From the NCBI GenBank assembly GCA_016791425.1, contig JAEUMQ010000004.1, positions 62,001 to 126,000 of the forward strand: a DNA stretch of 64,000 nucleotides, read 5' to 3'. A program made the position numbers and the translations under genes. Source of the stretch: Hyphomonadaceae bacterium. GTDB taxonomy: Bacteria > Pseudomonadota > Alphaproteobacteria > Caulobacterales > Aquidulcibacteraceae. Position 1 is the stretch's first letter, and the number at the start of each line of letters is the position of its first letter. This document shows positions 51,878 through 60,528 of this stretch, piece after piece. Under the pieces are notes generated by a model, which saw only the letters and a list, made by a program, of their open reading frames with translations, had not been told where the DNA came from and searched no databases.

Positions 51878-52744
51878 ATGTTTCCGGCGATCGGGTTCGT
51901 AGTGATCATGGGCATGGTGTTCGGCGGCTTCATGCTGTCGGGCGGCCATTTCGAGGTGATCCTCAAGGCGTTGCCGTTCGAGATGATGATGATCGGCGGC
52001 GCGGCCGCCGGCGCGATGATCATCTCCAACGACCCGGCCACGCTGAAGGGCCTCGGCGGCGGCATGCAGAAGGTCATGGTCGGCCCCAAATGGGGGAAGA
52101 AGGATTATTCCGATCTCCTGGCGCTCCTCTTCGCGCTGACCAAGCTGATGAAGACCAAGGGCGTCGCCGCGCTCGAAGCGCACATCGACCGCCCGCACGA
52201 GAGCGCGATCTTCACCAAGTACCCGAAGATCGAGAAGGACCATTTCGCGACGGATTTCATCTGCGACACGTTGCGCATGATGACCATGAACCTCGACGAT
52301 CCCCATCAGGTCGAGGACGCGATGGAGAAGCAGCTCGAGAAGCACCATCACGAAGCGATGAAGCCGGCCGGCGCGATGCAGAACACCGCCGACGCGCTGC
52401 CCGCGCTCGGCATCGTGGCCGCCGTGCTCGGCATCGTGAAGACCATGGGCGCGATCAACGAGCCGCCCGAAGTGCTGGGCCTGCTGATCGGTAAGGCGCT
52501 CGTCGGCACGTTCCTCGGCGTGTTCCTCGCCTATTGCATCGCCGGTCCGTTCGCCTCGCGCATGTCCGCCGCGATCGAGCAGGACTCGCAATTTTACAAG
52601 ATCATCCGCGACGTCCTCGTGGCCCACCTGCATGGCAACGCCGCGCAGGTCTCCGTGGAGATCGGCCGCGGCAGCGTGCCCTCGGTGATGCAGCCGAGCT
52701 TCGCGCAACTGGAAGAAGCCCTGGCGGCCGCTTCCGAGGCCTGA
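51878..52744 (+). CDS. motA: Flagellar motor stator protein MotA
   Basis: This 288-residue protein has the MotA architecture. Two N-terminal helices (FPAIGFVVIMGMVFGGFMLSGG and EMMMIGGAAAGAMIIS) lead to a large cytoplasmic loop with charged helices (KYPKIEKDHFATDFICDTLRMMTM). The two C-terminal helices carry the conserved Pro in ALPALGIVAAVLGIVKTMGAI, and GKALVGTFLGVFLAYCIAGP follows. It would form a proton channel with MotB, which is not in the window. No flagellar operon surrounds it. The ATG at 51878 is good. Confidence 0.97.
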   Translation: MFPAIGFVVIMGMVFGGFMLSGGHFEVILKALPFEMMMIGGAAAGAMIISNDPATLKGLGGGMQKVMVGPKWGKKDYSDLLALLFALTKLMKTKGVAALEAHIDRPHESAIFTKYPKIEKDHFATDFICDTLRMMTMNLDDPHQVEDAMEKQLEKHHHEAMKPAGAMQNTADALPALGIVAAVLGIVKTMGAINEPPEVLGLLIGKALVGTFLGVFLAYCIAGPFASRMSAAIEQDSQFYKIIRDVLVAHLHGNAAQVSVEIGRGSVPSVMQPSFAQLEEALAAASEA

Positions 52745-52899
52745 TGCCGTCGATTTGGGCGTCCCGGCGTCCCTTTTTGCTCGCGTCGCTATGCAAATCC
52801 GCAAGCACTCGGAGCCTCCGGGTGCTTGCCAGCGGGCGTTATCCTTGTCTATGTGTCCGACCGCGTTGGTCATTCGACGCGTGGGACGAGGAACAAACC

Positions 52900-53166
52900 A
52901 TGACGAAGCTTAAGTTGGCTATGGCGGCGGGTGTCGCGGCCGTTCTCGCCTTTGGCGTTGCGGCGTGCGGCCAAACCCCGGCCACCACCGAAACCACGAC
53001 CACCGAATCCAGCACGACGACCGAGCCGGCCGCTGCCGACGCGGCCCCGGCTGATGCCGTTGCTCCGGCTGCTGACGCTGCTGCGACCACCGCGCCGCCG
53101 GCCGACGCCGCTGCGTCGACGACGACCAGCACGACCACGACGACGACCGAGCCGGCGAAGCACTAG
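52900..53166 (+). CDS. Low-complexity Thr/Ala-rich small lipoprotein
   Basis: This 88-residue protein starts with a lipoprotein signal (MTKLKLAMAAGVAAVLAFGVAAC, lipobox VAAC with Cys at residue 23) and then only Thr, Ala, Pro, Asp and Glu in repetitive runs (TTTTESSTTTEPAAADAAPADA, ending TTTTTTEPAKH). The ATG 52900 follows GGACGAGGAA. A strong terminator comes right after it, so it is monocistronic. It could be an envelope spacer. No homologue is recognised. Confidence 0.8.
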   Translation: MTKLKLAMAAGVAAVLAFGVAACGQTPATTETTTTESSTTTEPAAADAAPADAVAPAADAAATTAPPADAAASTTTSTTTTTTEPAKH

Positions 53167-53194
53167 TTCGGTTCTCGTCTCGAATGCGTTGCGA

Positions 53195-53227
53195 CGGGCC
53201 GCCCCTTGGGGCGGCCCGTTTGCTTTT
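53195..53227 (+). terminator. Rho-independent terminator after the small lipoprotein
   Basis: CGGGCCGCCCC-TT-GGGGCGGCCCG forms a perfect 11-base stem with a two-base loop, followed by TTTGCTTTTG. It closes the lipoprotein gene and precedes the 15-base duplication and mnmC. Confidence 0.85.
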
Positions 53228-53244
53228 GCCCCGTTTGCTTTTGC
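53215..53244. repeat. 15-base tandem duplication at the terminator tail
   Basis: CCCGTTTGCTTTTGC occurs twice in tandem (53215-53229, 53230-53244), so the terminator's right arm and T-rich tail are partly duplicated. It lies just before the mnmC start. Confidence 0.85.
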
Positions 53245-53269
53245 ATCGCAGCAGGCGCGAGATGCGCGT

Positions 53270-55111
53270 GTGACGCGCTTGCCGCCATCGCCGACGCTCG
53301 CCTGGGAAGGCGCCGTGCCGCGCGCTGAACGCTTCTCCGATCTTTATTTCTCAAGGGCTGGAGGGCTTTCCGAATCGGAAGCGGTCTTCCTTGCCGGCTG
53401 CGGCCTTCCCGAAGCCTGGCGCGGGCGGCGCAGCTTCACCATCGTCGAGCTCGGCTTTGGAACCGGCCTGAACGCACTTGCAGCATGGCGGCTCTGGTCC
53501 TCCACGCGCCCGCCCGGCGCCATCCTGCACTTTTGCTCGATCGAAGCCGCGCCGCTGGATGCCCCGAGCGCCGCACGCGCGCTTTCCGCCTTTCCCGAAA
53601 TTGCGCCCTATGCGGAGCGGCTGCTGCGCGCGTGGCCCGTATCGACGCGCGGACCGCAGCGCATTTGGCTGGCTGACGAATTCGCGCTGACGCTGCTGGT
53701 CGGCGAGGCGGAGAAGATCCTCGGCGGCTTTGCCGGTCGCGCCGACGCCTGGTTCCTCGACGGCTTCGCCCCGGATCGCAATCCCGACATGTGGAGCGAG
53801 GCGCTCTTGCGCCGGGTCGCGGCGTGCTCGGCGCCGGGCGCGCGGCTCGCCACGTACTCGGTCGCCGGCGCCGTTCGTCGCAATTTGGCCGCCGCCGGTT
53901 TCGCCGTGGAGAAGAAGCCCGGCTTCGCCGCCAAGCGCGAGCGGCTGGAAGCGGTCCTGACCGCGCCTGCGCCTGCACCGCAGAGTCCCTTTCCGTACGA
54001 AGCCGCCGACGGCCAGGTCGCCATCCTCGGCGGCGGCGTCGCCGGCGCGACGCTGGCGCATGCGCTCCGACGCCGCGGTCGCGATTGCGTGATCGTCGAT
54101 GCACCTGCATCGAAAAGCCCTGCCGCGCTGGTGATGCCGCAGCTCGACCGTGGCCGCGGCGTGCAGGCCGAGTGGCGCCTCGCCGCCTTTCTTGCGGCCG
54201 TGCGTCTTTACGAGGAGCTCGGCCTCTACACCGCGTGCGGCGCGTCCGAGAAGGTCGCCGCCGCCGCCTTCGCCGATTTTGCGCAGGATCCGCCATTGCC
54301 GCCCGATTGGCTCGGCGCGGAGGAGGGCCGGCTTCTCCATCGCAAGGCGGGCGTTGTTGATCCTGCCGCGCTCCTCGCCGCCCTCACGCGCCGCACGCCC
54401 CGCATCGATGCGCTGGCGTCGCGTATCGAGCCCTCGCCGCGCGGCTGGCGCCTGTTCGATGCGGACGGCCGCGTCGTCATCGAGGCGCCCGTCGTCGCGC
54501 TCTGTTGCGGCGCGCGCCTCGCGTCCTTTGCGCAAACCGATTGGCTGCCCGTGCGCCTCACGCGCGGCCAGCTCGAGTTCGCGCCCGATATCGCGCTCGC
54601 ATCGGCGCACATCGACGATGGATATGCGGCTCCCGCTTCAGGCGGCGTCGTGTTCGGCGCGACCTTCGATCGCATCGCCAGCCCCGAAGCGCCGGCGCCC
54701 GACGCAGCCTCGCGCGCGAAGAATGTGGCGACGCTCGCCCGCCTCGCGCCGCACGCGCGCCAATATGGTGAACACGATCGCCATGGTGAACGAATGGTTT
54801 CCTTCGTTGGCGTGCGCGCCGCGACGCCTGATCACGCGCCCCTCGTCGGCCTCATGCCAGACGCGCCCGCCTGGCGAACACAATATGCAGCGCTTCGCCA
54901 CGGTCGCCGCGACGATTCGTTGACGCCGCCGGCCCTGCACGGTCTTTACGTTTTCGGCTGCCTGGGCGCGCGGGGATTCACCCACGCGCCATTCCTTGCC
55001 GAAAGGTTGGCGGCGGAGATAAACGGCGAGTTACCGGCAGGTTCCCAAAGTCTTATCGAGGCGCTGCATCCGGCGCGTTTCCTCCTGCGTTCGTTAAAGC
55101 GCGATGGATGA
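53270..55111 (+). CDS. mnmC: Bifunctional tRNA modification enzyme MnmC
   Basis: This 613-residue protein starts at a GTG (53270) and has two domains. Residues about 1-230 form the methyltransferase (TIVELGFGTGLNALAAWRLW and ADAWFLDGFAPDRNPDMWSEALLRRVA). Residues 240-613 form the FAD-dependent oxidase (QVAILGGGVAGATLAHALRRRGRDCVIVDA, with a GxGxxG loop, and later YVFGCLGARGFTHAPFLAERLAAEI). It acts in the last steps of mnm5s2U34 formation. The start is less certain than the body. The gene lies after the terminator of the lipoprotein gene. Confidence 0.93.
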   Translation: MTRLPPSPTLAWEGAVPRAERFSDLYFSRAGGLSESEAVFLAGCGLPEAWRGRRSFTIVELGFGTGLNALAAWRLWSSTRPPGAILHFCSIEAAPLDAPSAARALSAFPEIAPYAERLLRAWPVSTRGPQRIWLADEFALTLLVGEAEKILGGFAGRADAWFLDGFAPDRNPDMWSEALLRRVAACSAPGARLATYSVAGAVRRNLAAAGFAVEKKPGFAAKRERLEAVLTAPAPAPQSPFPYEAADGQVAILGGGVAGATLAHALRRRGRDCVIVDAPASKSPAALVMPQLDRGRGVQAEWRLAAFLAAVRLYEELGLYTACGASEKVAAAAFADFAQDPPLPPDWLGAEEGRLLHRKAGVVDPAALLAALTRRTPRIDALASRIEPSPRGWRLFDADGRVVIEAPVVALCCGARLASFAQTDWLPVRLTRGQLEFAPDIALASAHIDDGYAAPASGGVVFGATFDRIASPEAPAPDAASRAKNVATLARLAPHARQYGEHDRHGERMVSFVGVRAATPDHAPLVGLMPDAPAWRTQYAALRHGRRDDSLTPPALHGLYVFGCLGARGFTHAPFLAERLAAEINGELPAGSQSLIEALHPARFLLRSLKRDG

Positions 55112-55114
55112 AGC

Positions 55115-55129
55115 TTAAGCGCGCGCTAA
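55115..55129. promoter_or_regulatory. Near-consensus CtrA box upstream of the WecG-like gene
   Basis: TTAA-GCGCGCG-CTAA has the right seven-base spacing with one mismatch. It starts just after the mnmC stop. It could drive the WecG-like gene, but the site is only a seven-of-eight match and the spacer is GC-rich. Confidence 0.3.
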
Positions 55130-55240
55130 CCATGCTCCGAACCCGGATGAATTTCCCCTTGCGCAAAATTCATCAAAATCGCTGCATCGATCTGTCGCTG
55201 CTTAACGGGCGGGAAGCCAATTTGCTTTACCTTCCTCCTC

Positions 55241-56065
55241 ATGCCGCACGACGGATTCATCCAGGCGCATCTGACGACCGAGTTCCTCGGGCTGGCGTTT
55301 TCGCCGCTCACCCAGGAGCAGGCGCTCTCGGCCGTGTCGGCGCGCGCGCTTGGCGGCGGCATGTTCGCCTATGTCGCGATGCCGGACGTGACGGACGTCG
55401 CCGCGCTCGAAGCCGATCCCGCGGCGCGCGCGCGGCTCTATGCCGATTCCTGGCTCACGCTCAATCAAAGCCGCGCGATCGAGATCGCGTCTTCGGCTTC
55501 CGGCGTGGCGCTGCCCGCGGTTTCCGCGACCGAGCTTTGCGATGCGCTGCTCGCGCGCGTGATCGATCCCGATGAGCCGGTGTGCATCGTCGGCGGCGAC
55601 GCCGGCATGGTCGCCACCATCGCCGCACGCTACCGCCTGAATAACGTGCGCTGGAAGGCGCTCTCCAAATCCTACGCCGAGAGCACGGTGGCGCTCACCG
55701 AGGCCGCCGCGTTCGTGGCCCGCGCGCGGGCGCGCTACACTTTCATCTGCACCGGCGCCCCGCAGGCCGAGATCATCGCTCGCATGGTGCTGCGTCGCGG
55801 CGATGCGGCCGGCGTCGCGCTTTGCATCGGCGAAGCGCTGCTGCGCCTCTGCGATCGGCGTCCCTCTGCGCCGATGTGGCTCGCGCGCCTTGGCTTCGAG
55901 CCGCTCTTCCAGAACCTCGCGGAGAAGGTCGCCGTCGCGCGCCGCGCGATCGGCGACGCGCTGATGCTGGCGCCGATCTGGTACTATTGGGTTCGCGCTC
56001 AGCTCGCCGAGCGCGCATCGATCTCGGCGCGCAGCGCTTTCTGGCGCGCCTCGTCGAGCTTGTAG
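55241..56065 (+). CDS. WecG/TagA/CpsF-like glycosyltransferase, degenerate
   Basis: This 274-residue protein follows the WecG/TagA/CpsF family order. Its core ends FICTGAPQAEIIARMVLRRGDAAGVALCIGEALLRLCDRRPSAPMWLARLGFEPLFQNLAEK. But the family's PDG motif region reads SWLTLNQSRAIEI, where the conserved Asp seems lost, and the GTD region reads ATELCDALLARV. It may be inactive or have a changed activity. A near-CtrA box (TTAA-N7-CTAA, 55115-55129) lies upstream. The last 67 bases overlap the converging MFS gene. Confidence 0.78.
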   Translation: MPHDGFIQAHLTTEFLGLAFSPLTQEQALSAVSARALGGGMFAYVAMPDVTDVAALEADPAARARLYADSWLTLNQSRAIEIASSASGVALPAVSATELCDALLARVIDPDEPVCIVGGDAGMVATIAARYRLNNVRWKALSKSYAESTVALTEAAAFVARARARYTFICTGAPQAEIIARMVLRRGDAAGVALCIGEALLRLCDRRPSAPMWLARLGFEPLFQNLAEKVAVARRAIGDALMLAPIWYYWVRAQLAERASISARSAFWRASSSL

Positions 56066-57333
56066 AAGCGCAGGATCCAGACGCTCGCCAGGTACATGAG
56101 CACAGGCCCGCCGATGAACATGCCGGTGAGGCCCTGCAGCGCCGATTGCGTGTTTGCAGCGCCGAGCGCAGCCTGGAATCCGAACATCCCGAGAAACGCG
56201 TAGCTCAGCGGCCCCAGCGCCTGGCCGACTTTCGTCGTCGTCAGCAAGAGCCCGTAGAACAACCCCGAGCGCTGCGCCCCGGTCGCCAGCCGATCCTCGT
56301 CCACCACGTCCGCCATCATCGCGCGCAGCAGCAGCGTCGGCGCGCTCTGGTGCAGCCCCGCAACCAGCATCAGCGGCGCCGCGATCATGAACACGCCCGG
56401 CGGCAGGAAGAGAATGATCGGCGTCGTCACGCCCGCGAACAGGAACGCGATCTGCAGCGCGCGATGTTTCCCCACCGCTCGCCCCAGCACCATCCACAGC
56501 GGCACGCCCACGAGGCCGCCGACGAAATAGAGGAAGAGCAGCGTCTGCGACTCGCGCTCGAACCCGAGCACGGACTGGAAGTAGAAGAGGAAGAGCCCCC
56601 CCGACACGCCTTGTGCGACGCCGACGAGAAAGTCGGGCACGAGCACGCCGCGCAGGCTGGCGTTTGCGCCAAGCGCATCGAATGCGGCCCGCCAGTGCAG
56701 CGGCGGCTGCGGCGTCGCGGCCGGCTCCCGCACGGCCCAGAGCGCGATGCCGACCGTGATCGGCAGCGCGATGATGATCGACCAGCCCATGATCCGCACG
56801 GCCGCCGCGTCGTCGCCGAGGCCGGTCTGCCGCACGATCCCGGGCAACAGGAGAATGAGCGCCGATCCGATCGCGCCGGCGATCTGCACCGCGCCGAGCA
56901 CGTTCGTGCGCCCGTGATAATCGTCGCGCAATTCTCCGGCCCAGCCGAGATGCGCGATCTGCGCCGCAGCGAACGCCAGATAGAGCCCGAGCGTCACGCC
57001 TGCGACCTGCAGCGGCGTCGAGCCAGGCCCGAGCCCGCTGAACCCGAGCCACACGAACCCCATCAGCACCGGCGTGCAGAGGAGCAGCCACAGCCGTCGC
57101 CGCCCGAACCGCGACACCGTGCGGTCCTGCCAGCCGCCGAGCAGGGGGTCGGTGATGATGTCGAGGCTGCGCGCGGCGAGAAAGATCGCCGAGATCACGC
57201 CGAGATCGAGCCCCAGATGCGCGGCGTAATGCGGCGGCAGGAACACGATCGTCGGCAGCGCCAGCGCCAGGAGCGGCGCGCTCGGCAGCGCGAACGCCGC
57301 CAGCGCCCGTTTCGAGAGCTTCTTGTCGCTCAC
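55999..57333 (-). CDS. MFS transporter, GPH family-like
   Basis: This 444-residue protein has about 12 membrane helices: LALALPTIVFLPPHYAAHLGLDLGVISAIFLAARSLDIITDPLLGGWQDRTVSRFGRRRLWLLLCTPVLM, with the GPH signature D-x-x-x-D-P-x-x-G-x-x-x-D/R. A start at GTG 57333 (MSDKKLSKRALAA) gives the family N-terminus. It is likely a sugar- or solute:cation symporter. Its C-terminus overlaps the converging WecG-like gene by 67 bases. It lies seven bases downstream of the IMPase. Confidence 0.92.
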   Translation of the reverse strand: MSDKKLSKRALAAFALPSAPLLALALPTIVFLPPHYAAHLGLDLGVISAIFLAARSLDIITDPLLGGWQDRTVSRFGRRRLWLLLCTPVLMGFVWLGFSGLGPGSTPLQVAGVTLGLYLAFAAAQIAHLGWAGELRDDYHGRTNVLGAVQIAGAIGSALILLLPGIVRQTGLGDDAAAVRIMGWSIIIALPITVGIALWAVREPAATPQPPLHWRAAFDALGANASLRGVLVPDFLVGVAQGVSGGLFLFYFQSVLGFERESQTLLFLYFVGGLVGVPLWMVLGRAVGKHRALQIAFLFAGVTTPIILFLPPGVFMIAAPLMLVAGLHQSAPTLLLRAMMADVVDEDRLATGAQRSGLFYGLLLTTTKVGQALGPLSYAFLGMFGFQAALGAANTQSALQGLTGMFIGGPVLMYLASVWILRFYKLDEARQKALRAEIDARSAS

Positions 57334-57340
57334 GCGGCGC

Positions 57341-58129
57341 TCATTGTCGGCGCAGCGCTTTCTGCAGCGGCGCGAAGAGCGACTCGTTGGACGCCAGCAC
57401 CGCGCCCGTCTGCATGAAATCCCCCCCATCGAGCTCGCGCGCGAAGCCGCCCGCCTCGCGTACGATCACGGCGCCGGCCGCGATGTCCCATGGCTTGAGC
57501 CCGCGCTCCCAATAGCCGTCGAAGCGGCCTGCCGCGACATACGCCAGATCAAGCGAGGCCACGCCCCAGCGCCGCACGCCCGCGACATTGGGCGCCAGCC
57601 GTTCGAGTTCCGCCGCAAACAGCGGATAATCGCCTGCGCCGTGGAAGGGGATGCCGGTGGCGATGATCGCGGTCTTGAGATCGCTGCGCGCCGCCACGCG
57701 GAGGCGCCGGTCCTTCAGGTACGCGCCGTGCCCGTGCTCGGCCCAGAAGAGCTCGTCCTTCGCCACGTCATAGACGACGCCCGCGACGAGCCGCCCCTCG
57801 CGCTCGAGCGCCAGCGAGATCGCGAAGTGCGGCAGCCCGTGCAGGAAGTTGAGCGTGCCGTCGAGCGGATCGACGATGAAGCGGTTGGTCTTGTCCGTAC
57901 CCGGAACTTCGCCGCGCTCCTCCATCAGGAAGCCGTAGCCGGGGCGCGCCTTGGAAAGCTCGTCGAAGAGGATCTGCTCGGCGCGCAGGTCGGCCGCGCT
58001 GACGAAATCGGCGGGCCCCTTCTTGGAGACCTGCAAATTCTCCACTTCGCCGAAATCGCGCGCCAGCGCGCGGCCGGCCTTGCGCGCGGCGGCGATCATC
58101 ACGGTGAGGAGGGCGGATGTCTGCGGCAT
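57341..58129 (-). CDS. Inositol monophosphatase family protein
   Basis: This 262-residue protein has the IMPase signature: RFIVDPLDGTLNFLHGLPHFAISLALEREGRLVAGVVYD, plus EERGE and the C-terminal WDIAAGAVIVREAGG. It dephosphorylates sugar or inositol phosphates in a Mg-dependent reaction; SuhB also binds RNA polymerase, and which of these it is cannot be told. The start at ATG 58129 follows GGAGTA. It is upstream of the MFS gene and downstream of palindromic element E. Confidence 0.95.
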   Translation of the reverse strand: MPQTSALLTVMIAAARKAGRALARDFGEVENLQVSKKGPADFVSAADLRAEQILFDELSKARPGYGFLMEERGEVPGTDKTNRFIVDPLDGTLNFLHGLPHFAISLALEREGRLVAGVVYDVAKDELFWAEHGHGAYLKDRRLRVAARSDLKTAIIATGIPFHGAGDYPLFAAELERLAPNVAGVRRWGVASLDLAYVAAGRFDGYWERGLKPWDIAAGAVIVREAGGFARELDGGDFMQTGAVLASNESLFAPLQKALRRQ

Positions 58130-58151
58130 TACTCCGCCCTCGGAATATATG

Positions 58152-58274
58152 CGCCTCCCCCTCCCCCTTGCGGGGAGGGGGCAGGGGGCGGGGGGCAATT
58201 GAGAAAGTGCTGGGCGTGGGGGCAAGCGGTACGCCCCCCCTCCCGACCCTCCCCCGCAGGGGGGGAGGGGGCGC
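58152..58274. repeat. GC-rich palindromic element, copy E
   Basis: CTCCCCCTTGCGGGGAG at the left and CTCCCCCGCAGGGGGGGAG at the right face each other around a ~40-base core. It has the same length and layout as copy C. It separates the IMPase gene from thiE. Confidence 0.65.
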
Positions 58275-58342
58275 TTAATCTTGCCTGGAAACTCATCCTG
58301 AACCGCTACCAGCCGCCCCGCGGGCGGTCGAGTGCGGCGCTG

Positions 58343-58981
58343 TCACCCAGTGTGGGCGCGATCGAGCGCTGCGTTGAAGAGCCGGACGGCCTCGGCCGGC
58401 CCCTCCGGATGCGCCCAGACCCCCCCGGCGACGGCGAGGAAGTCAGCCCCCGCGCGGGCGAGCGCCTCGGCATGCTCCACCTTGATCCCGCCGATCGCGA
58501 CGCACGCGATCGTGAAGTTCGCCTGCCACCATTCCAGGATCTCGGGCTCGGCCCGCGTTGGCGCCGCCTTGGTGTCGGTCGGATGGAAAGCCCCGAACGC
58601 CACGTAATCCGCGCCCGCCTCGCCCGCGACCATCGCGAGGTGGCGGGAATTGTGGCAGGTGACGCCGACGATCGCGTCCGCGCCCATGATTTTGCGCGCC
58701 TCCGCGTAGGGCGCGTCCGTCTGCCCCACATGCACGCCGTCTGCGCCGGCCCGCCGCGCCAGGTCCGGGCGATCGTTGAGGATGAAGGCCGCGTCGAAGC
58801 TCTGCACGATCGGCATGAGCCGCTCCGCCGCGCGCAGGATCGCGCCGTCCTCGGCGCCCTTCATCCGCAGCTGGAAGGAAGCTACGTCGCCTCCAGAAAG
58901 CGCCTTGGCGGTTTCCGCGGCGAAATCCTCCAGCGCGAAGGCTGGCGGTGAGATCAGATAAAGGCGTGCGCGCTCGGCCAT
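58343..58981 (-). CDS. thiE: Thiamine phosphate synthase
   Basis: This 212-residue TIM-barrel protein matches Thi[69 protein letters not shown], then [33 protein letters not shown] and the C-terminal [31 protein letters not shown]. It joins the thiazole and pyrimidine moieties. The start at ATG 58981 gives [13 protein letters not shown]. No TPP riboswitch is visible in the 50 bases before the divergent DUF2799 gene. Confidence 0.93.
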   Translation of the reverse strand: MAERARLYLISPPAFALEDFAAETAKALSGGDVASFQLRMKGAEDGAILRAAERLMPIVQSFDAAFILNDRPDLARRAGADGVHVGQTDAPYAEARKIMGADAIVGVTCHNSRHLAMVAGEAGADYVAFGAFHPTDTKAAPTRAEPEILEWWQANFTIACVAIGGIKVEHAEALARAGADFLAVAGGVWAHPEGPAEAVRLFNAALDRAHTG

Positions 58982-59030
58982 GATTGTACATATTGCCGCC
59001 GCGGACCGGAGAGAAGCGGGGAGGGGGACC

Positions 59031-59663
59031 ATGCGCAACGCCGTCGCGGCAGCGTGCCTGATCATGTTCGGCGCGTTCGCGCTCGCATCGTGCGAGACCA
59101 TGAGCGCCGAGGAATGCGCCGTCGCCGACTGGCGCGGCGTCGGCTATGGCGACGGCGCGAGCGGCCAGAACCGGTTCTCGGCGCGCCAGGAGAGCTGCGC
59201 CAAGAAGGGCTTCGCCGCCGATCTCGACGCTTATCGCGCGGGCCATCAGGAAGGCCTGCGGGTCTATTGCACGCCTCCGCGCGGCTTCCAGCGCGGGCTG
59301 TCCGGCTCTGACTATGACGGTTTCTGTCCCGCCGACCTCGACGAGCTCTTCTCCGTCGCGTTCGCCGATGGCCGCCGCGTGCACGAGGTCCGCGTTCCGC
59401 TGGAGGCGGCCCGCTCCGAGCACAACCGCCTTGAGAACCGCCGCGACCAGATCGATCGCGATATCCCGCGCAAGGAAGAGGAATTGCGCGTTGCAACGAC
59501 CGATGACGATCGTCGGCGTCTGCGCGAGGAGATCCGCAGCCTCAACGACGAGCGCCGCCGCGTGAACGACGACCTGCGCACCAAGCAGAGCGAATTGCGC
59601 TGGCGCGGCGCCGAGGAAGAGCGCTTGCGCTATGAGATCGGCGACCGCTGGGGCCCGTGGTAG
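59031..59663 (+). CDS. DUF2799 lipoprotein with coiled coil
   Basis: This 210-residue protein starts with a lipoprotein signal ([12 protein letters not shown], lipobox Cys around residue 21) and the DUF2799 pattern: [73 protein letters not shown] long charged coiled coil follows (residues about 130-195). GGAGGGGG lies just before ATG 59031. Function unknown; a spacer in the envelope is plausible. It is divergent from thiE. Confidence 0.92.
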   Translation: MRNAVAAACLIMFGAFALASCETMSAEECAVADWRGVGYGDGASGQNRFSARQESCAKKGFAADLDAYRAGHQEGLRVYCTPPRGFQRGLSGSDYDGFCPADLDELFSVAFADGRRVHEVRVPLEAARSEHNRLENRRDQIDRDIPRKEEELRVATTDDDRRRLREEIRSLNDERRRVNDDLRTKQSELRWRGAEEERLRYEIGDRWGPW

Positions 59664-59666
59664 CGC

Positions 59667-60527
59667 TTAAGGCTCGACGCTTGCGACCGACGGCGGCTGC
59701 GCCGGCGGGGGCTCAGGCGGCGGCGATGTCGTCAGGACTCGAGCCGTCGCTGGCGGCGCGATGAAGGTGAGCGTCGCCACGTCGCTGCTGAACCGTGTGT
59801 CGGCGCCTTCCGGCGGCTTGATCACCGTTGCGGTGAGGAGCGCCGGCCCATGCATGTCTTCGGGCAGCTCCACCAGGCCCTGCGCGTTCGTGCGCAGCCT
59901 GCGCCGCTCGCCGTTTCCGTTGACCGCGACGACGGCATGGTCGCCGGCAGGCACGCCGTTCCTGTAGAGCAGGAAGCGGCGGAAGGTGACGCCTTCGCGC
60001 CCCGCGAACACCACGAATTCGAGCGCCTGTCCCGTGCGCGCCACGGCGCGCGACAGCTGCAGGCAATTGGCGACGCAGAAGATCGTCTTTGCGTAGCGCG
60101 TATAGGTTTCCCGCAGCACGCGCGGCTGGCCCAGATTGGCGTTGTTCTGGCCGGCATAGATCGCCCGCACCATCGGCGAGGCGCCCACCTCGTCGAGATA
60201 GCGCGCCGCGTCTTCGCCGCGATGCTCCACGTCCTGCGGGGCCATCGTCACCGCCGCGACATTGACCCCGACCTGCGGCGCCACGAGCGCGAGCCGCAAC
60301 GCCTCTTCGTGGCGATCGAACACCGCAAGCCCATTCGTGCTCGCCACGCGATTGGCTTCCGGCCCCGCCTCCATCCGCGGGAACTGCGCGGTGCTGGAGA
60401 GCGAGAGGAACACCGCGCCGATCTCCGCCCGCTCGAATGCGGGCGGCCATAGGAAGGTGTCGAGCGCCTGCGCGTGCGCAACCGGCGCGCACGCCAGCAG
60501 AAGCGCGATCGCCGCCCGGCGGATCAC
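59667..60527 (-). CDS. DUF4198-type secreted protein
   Basis: This protein of about 286 residues has a signal peptide (AAIALLLACAPVAHAQ) and the DUF4198-like order: FLWPPAFERAEIGAVFLSLSSTAQFPRMEAG, then an immunoglobulin-like end FRRFLLYRNGVPAGDHAVVAVNGNGERRRLRTNAQGLVELPEDMHGPALLTATVIKPP with the G-x-P and TN-A-QG-L motifs. A Pro-rich tail follows. DUF4198 proteins are periplasmic and often metal-linked. The start is uncertain: GTG 60527 or TTG 60548, both overlapping the aldolase end. It is the last gene of the pgk-aldolase run. Confidence 0.72.
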   Translation of the reverse strand: MIRRAAIALLLACAPVAHAQALDTFLWPPAFERAEIGAVFLSLSSTAQFPRMEAGPEANRVASTNGLAVFDRHEEALRLALVAPQVGVNVAAVTMAPQDVEHRGEDAARYLDEVGASPMVRAIYAGQNNANLGQPRVLRETYTRYAKTIFCVANCLQLSRAVARTGQALEFVVFAGREGVTFRRFLLYRNGVPAGDHAVVAVNGNGERRRLRTNAQGLVELPEDMHGPALLTATVIKPPEGADTRFSSDVATLTFIAPPATARVLTTSPPPEPPPAQPPSVASVEP

Positions 60528-60528
60528 A

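Noticed and set aside
55202..57091. Minus-strand ORF of 629 codons over the WecG-like and MFS region
   Set aside because: Low-complexity, different frame from the recognised MFS protein.
58982..59030. TPP riboswitch upstream of thiE
   Set aside because: The gap is only about 50 bases and lacks the conserved CTGAGA/ACCTGA blocks.
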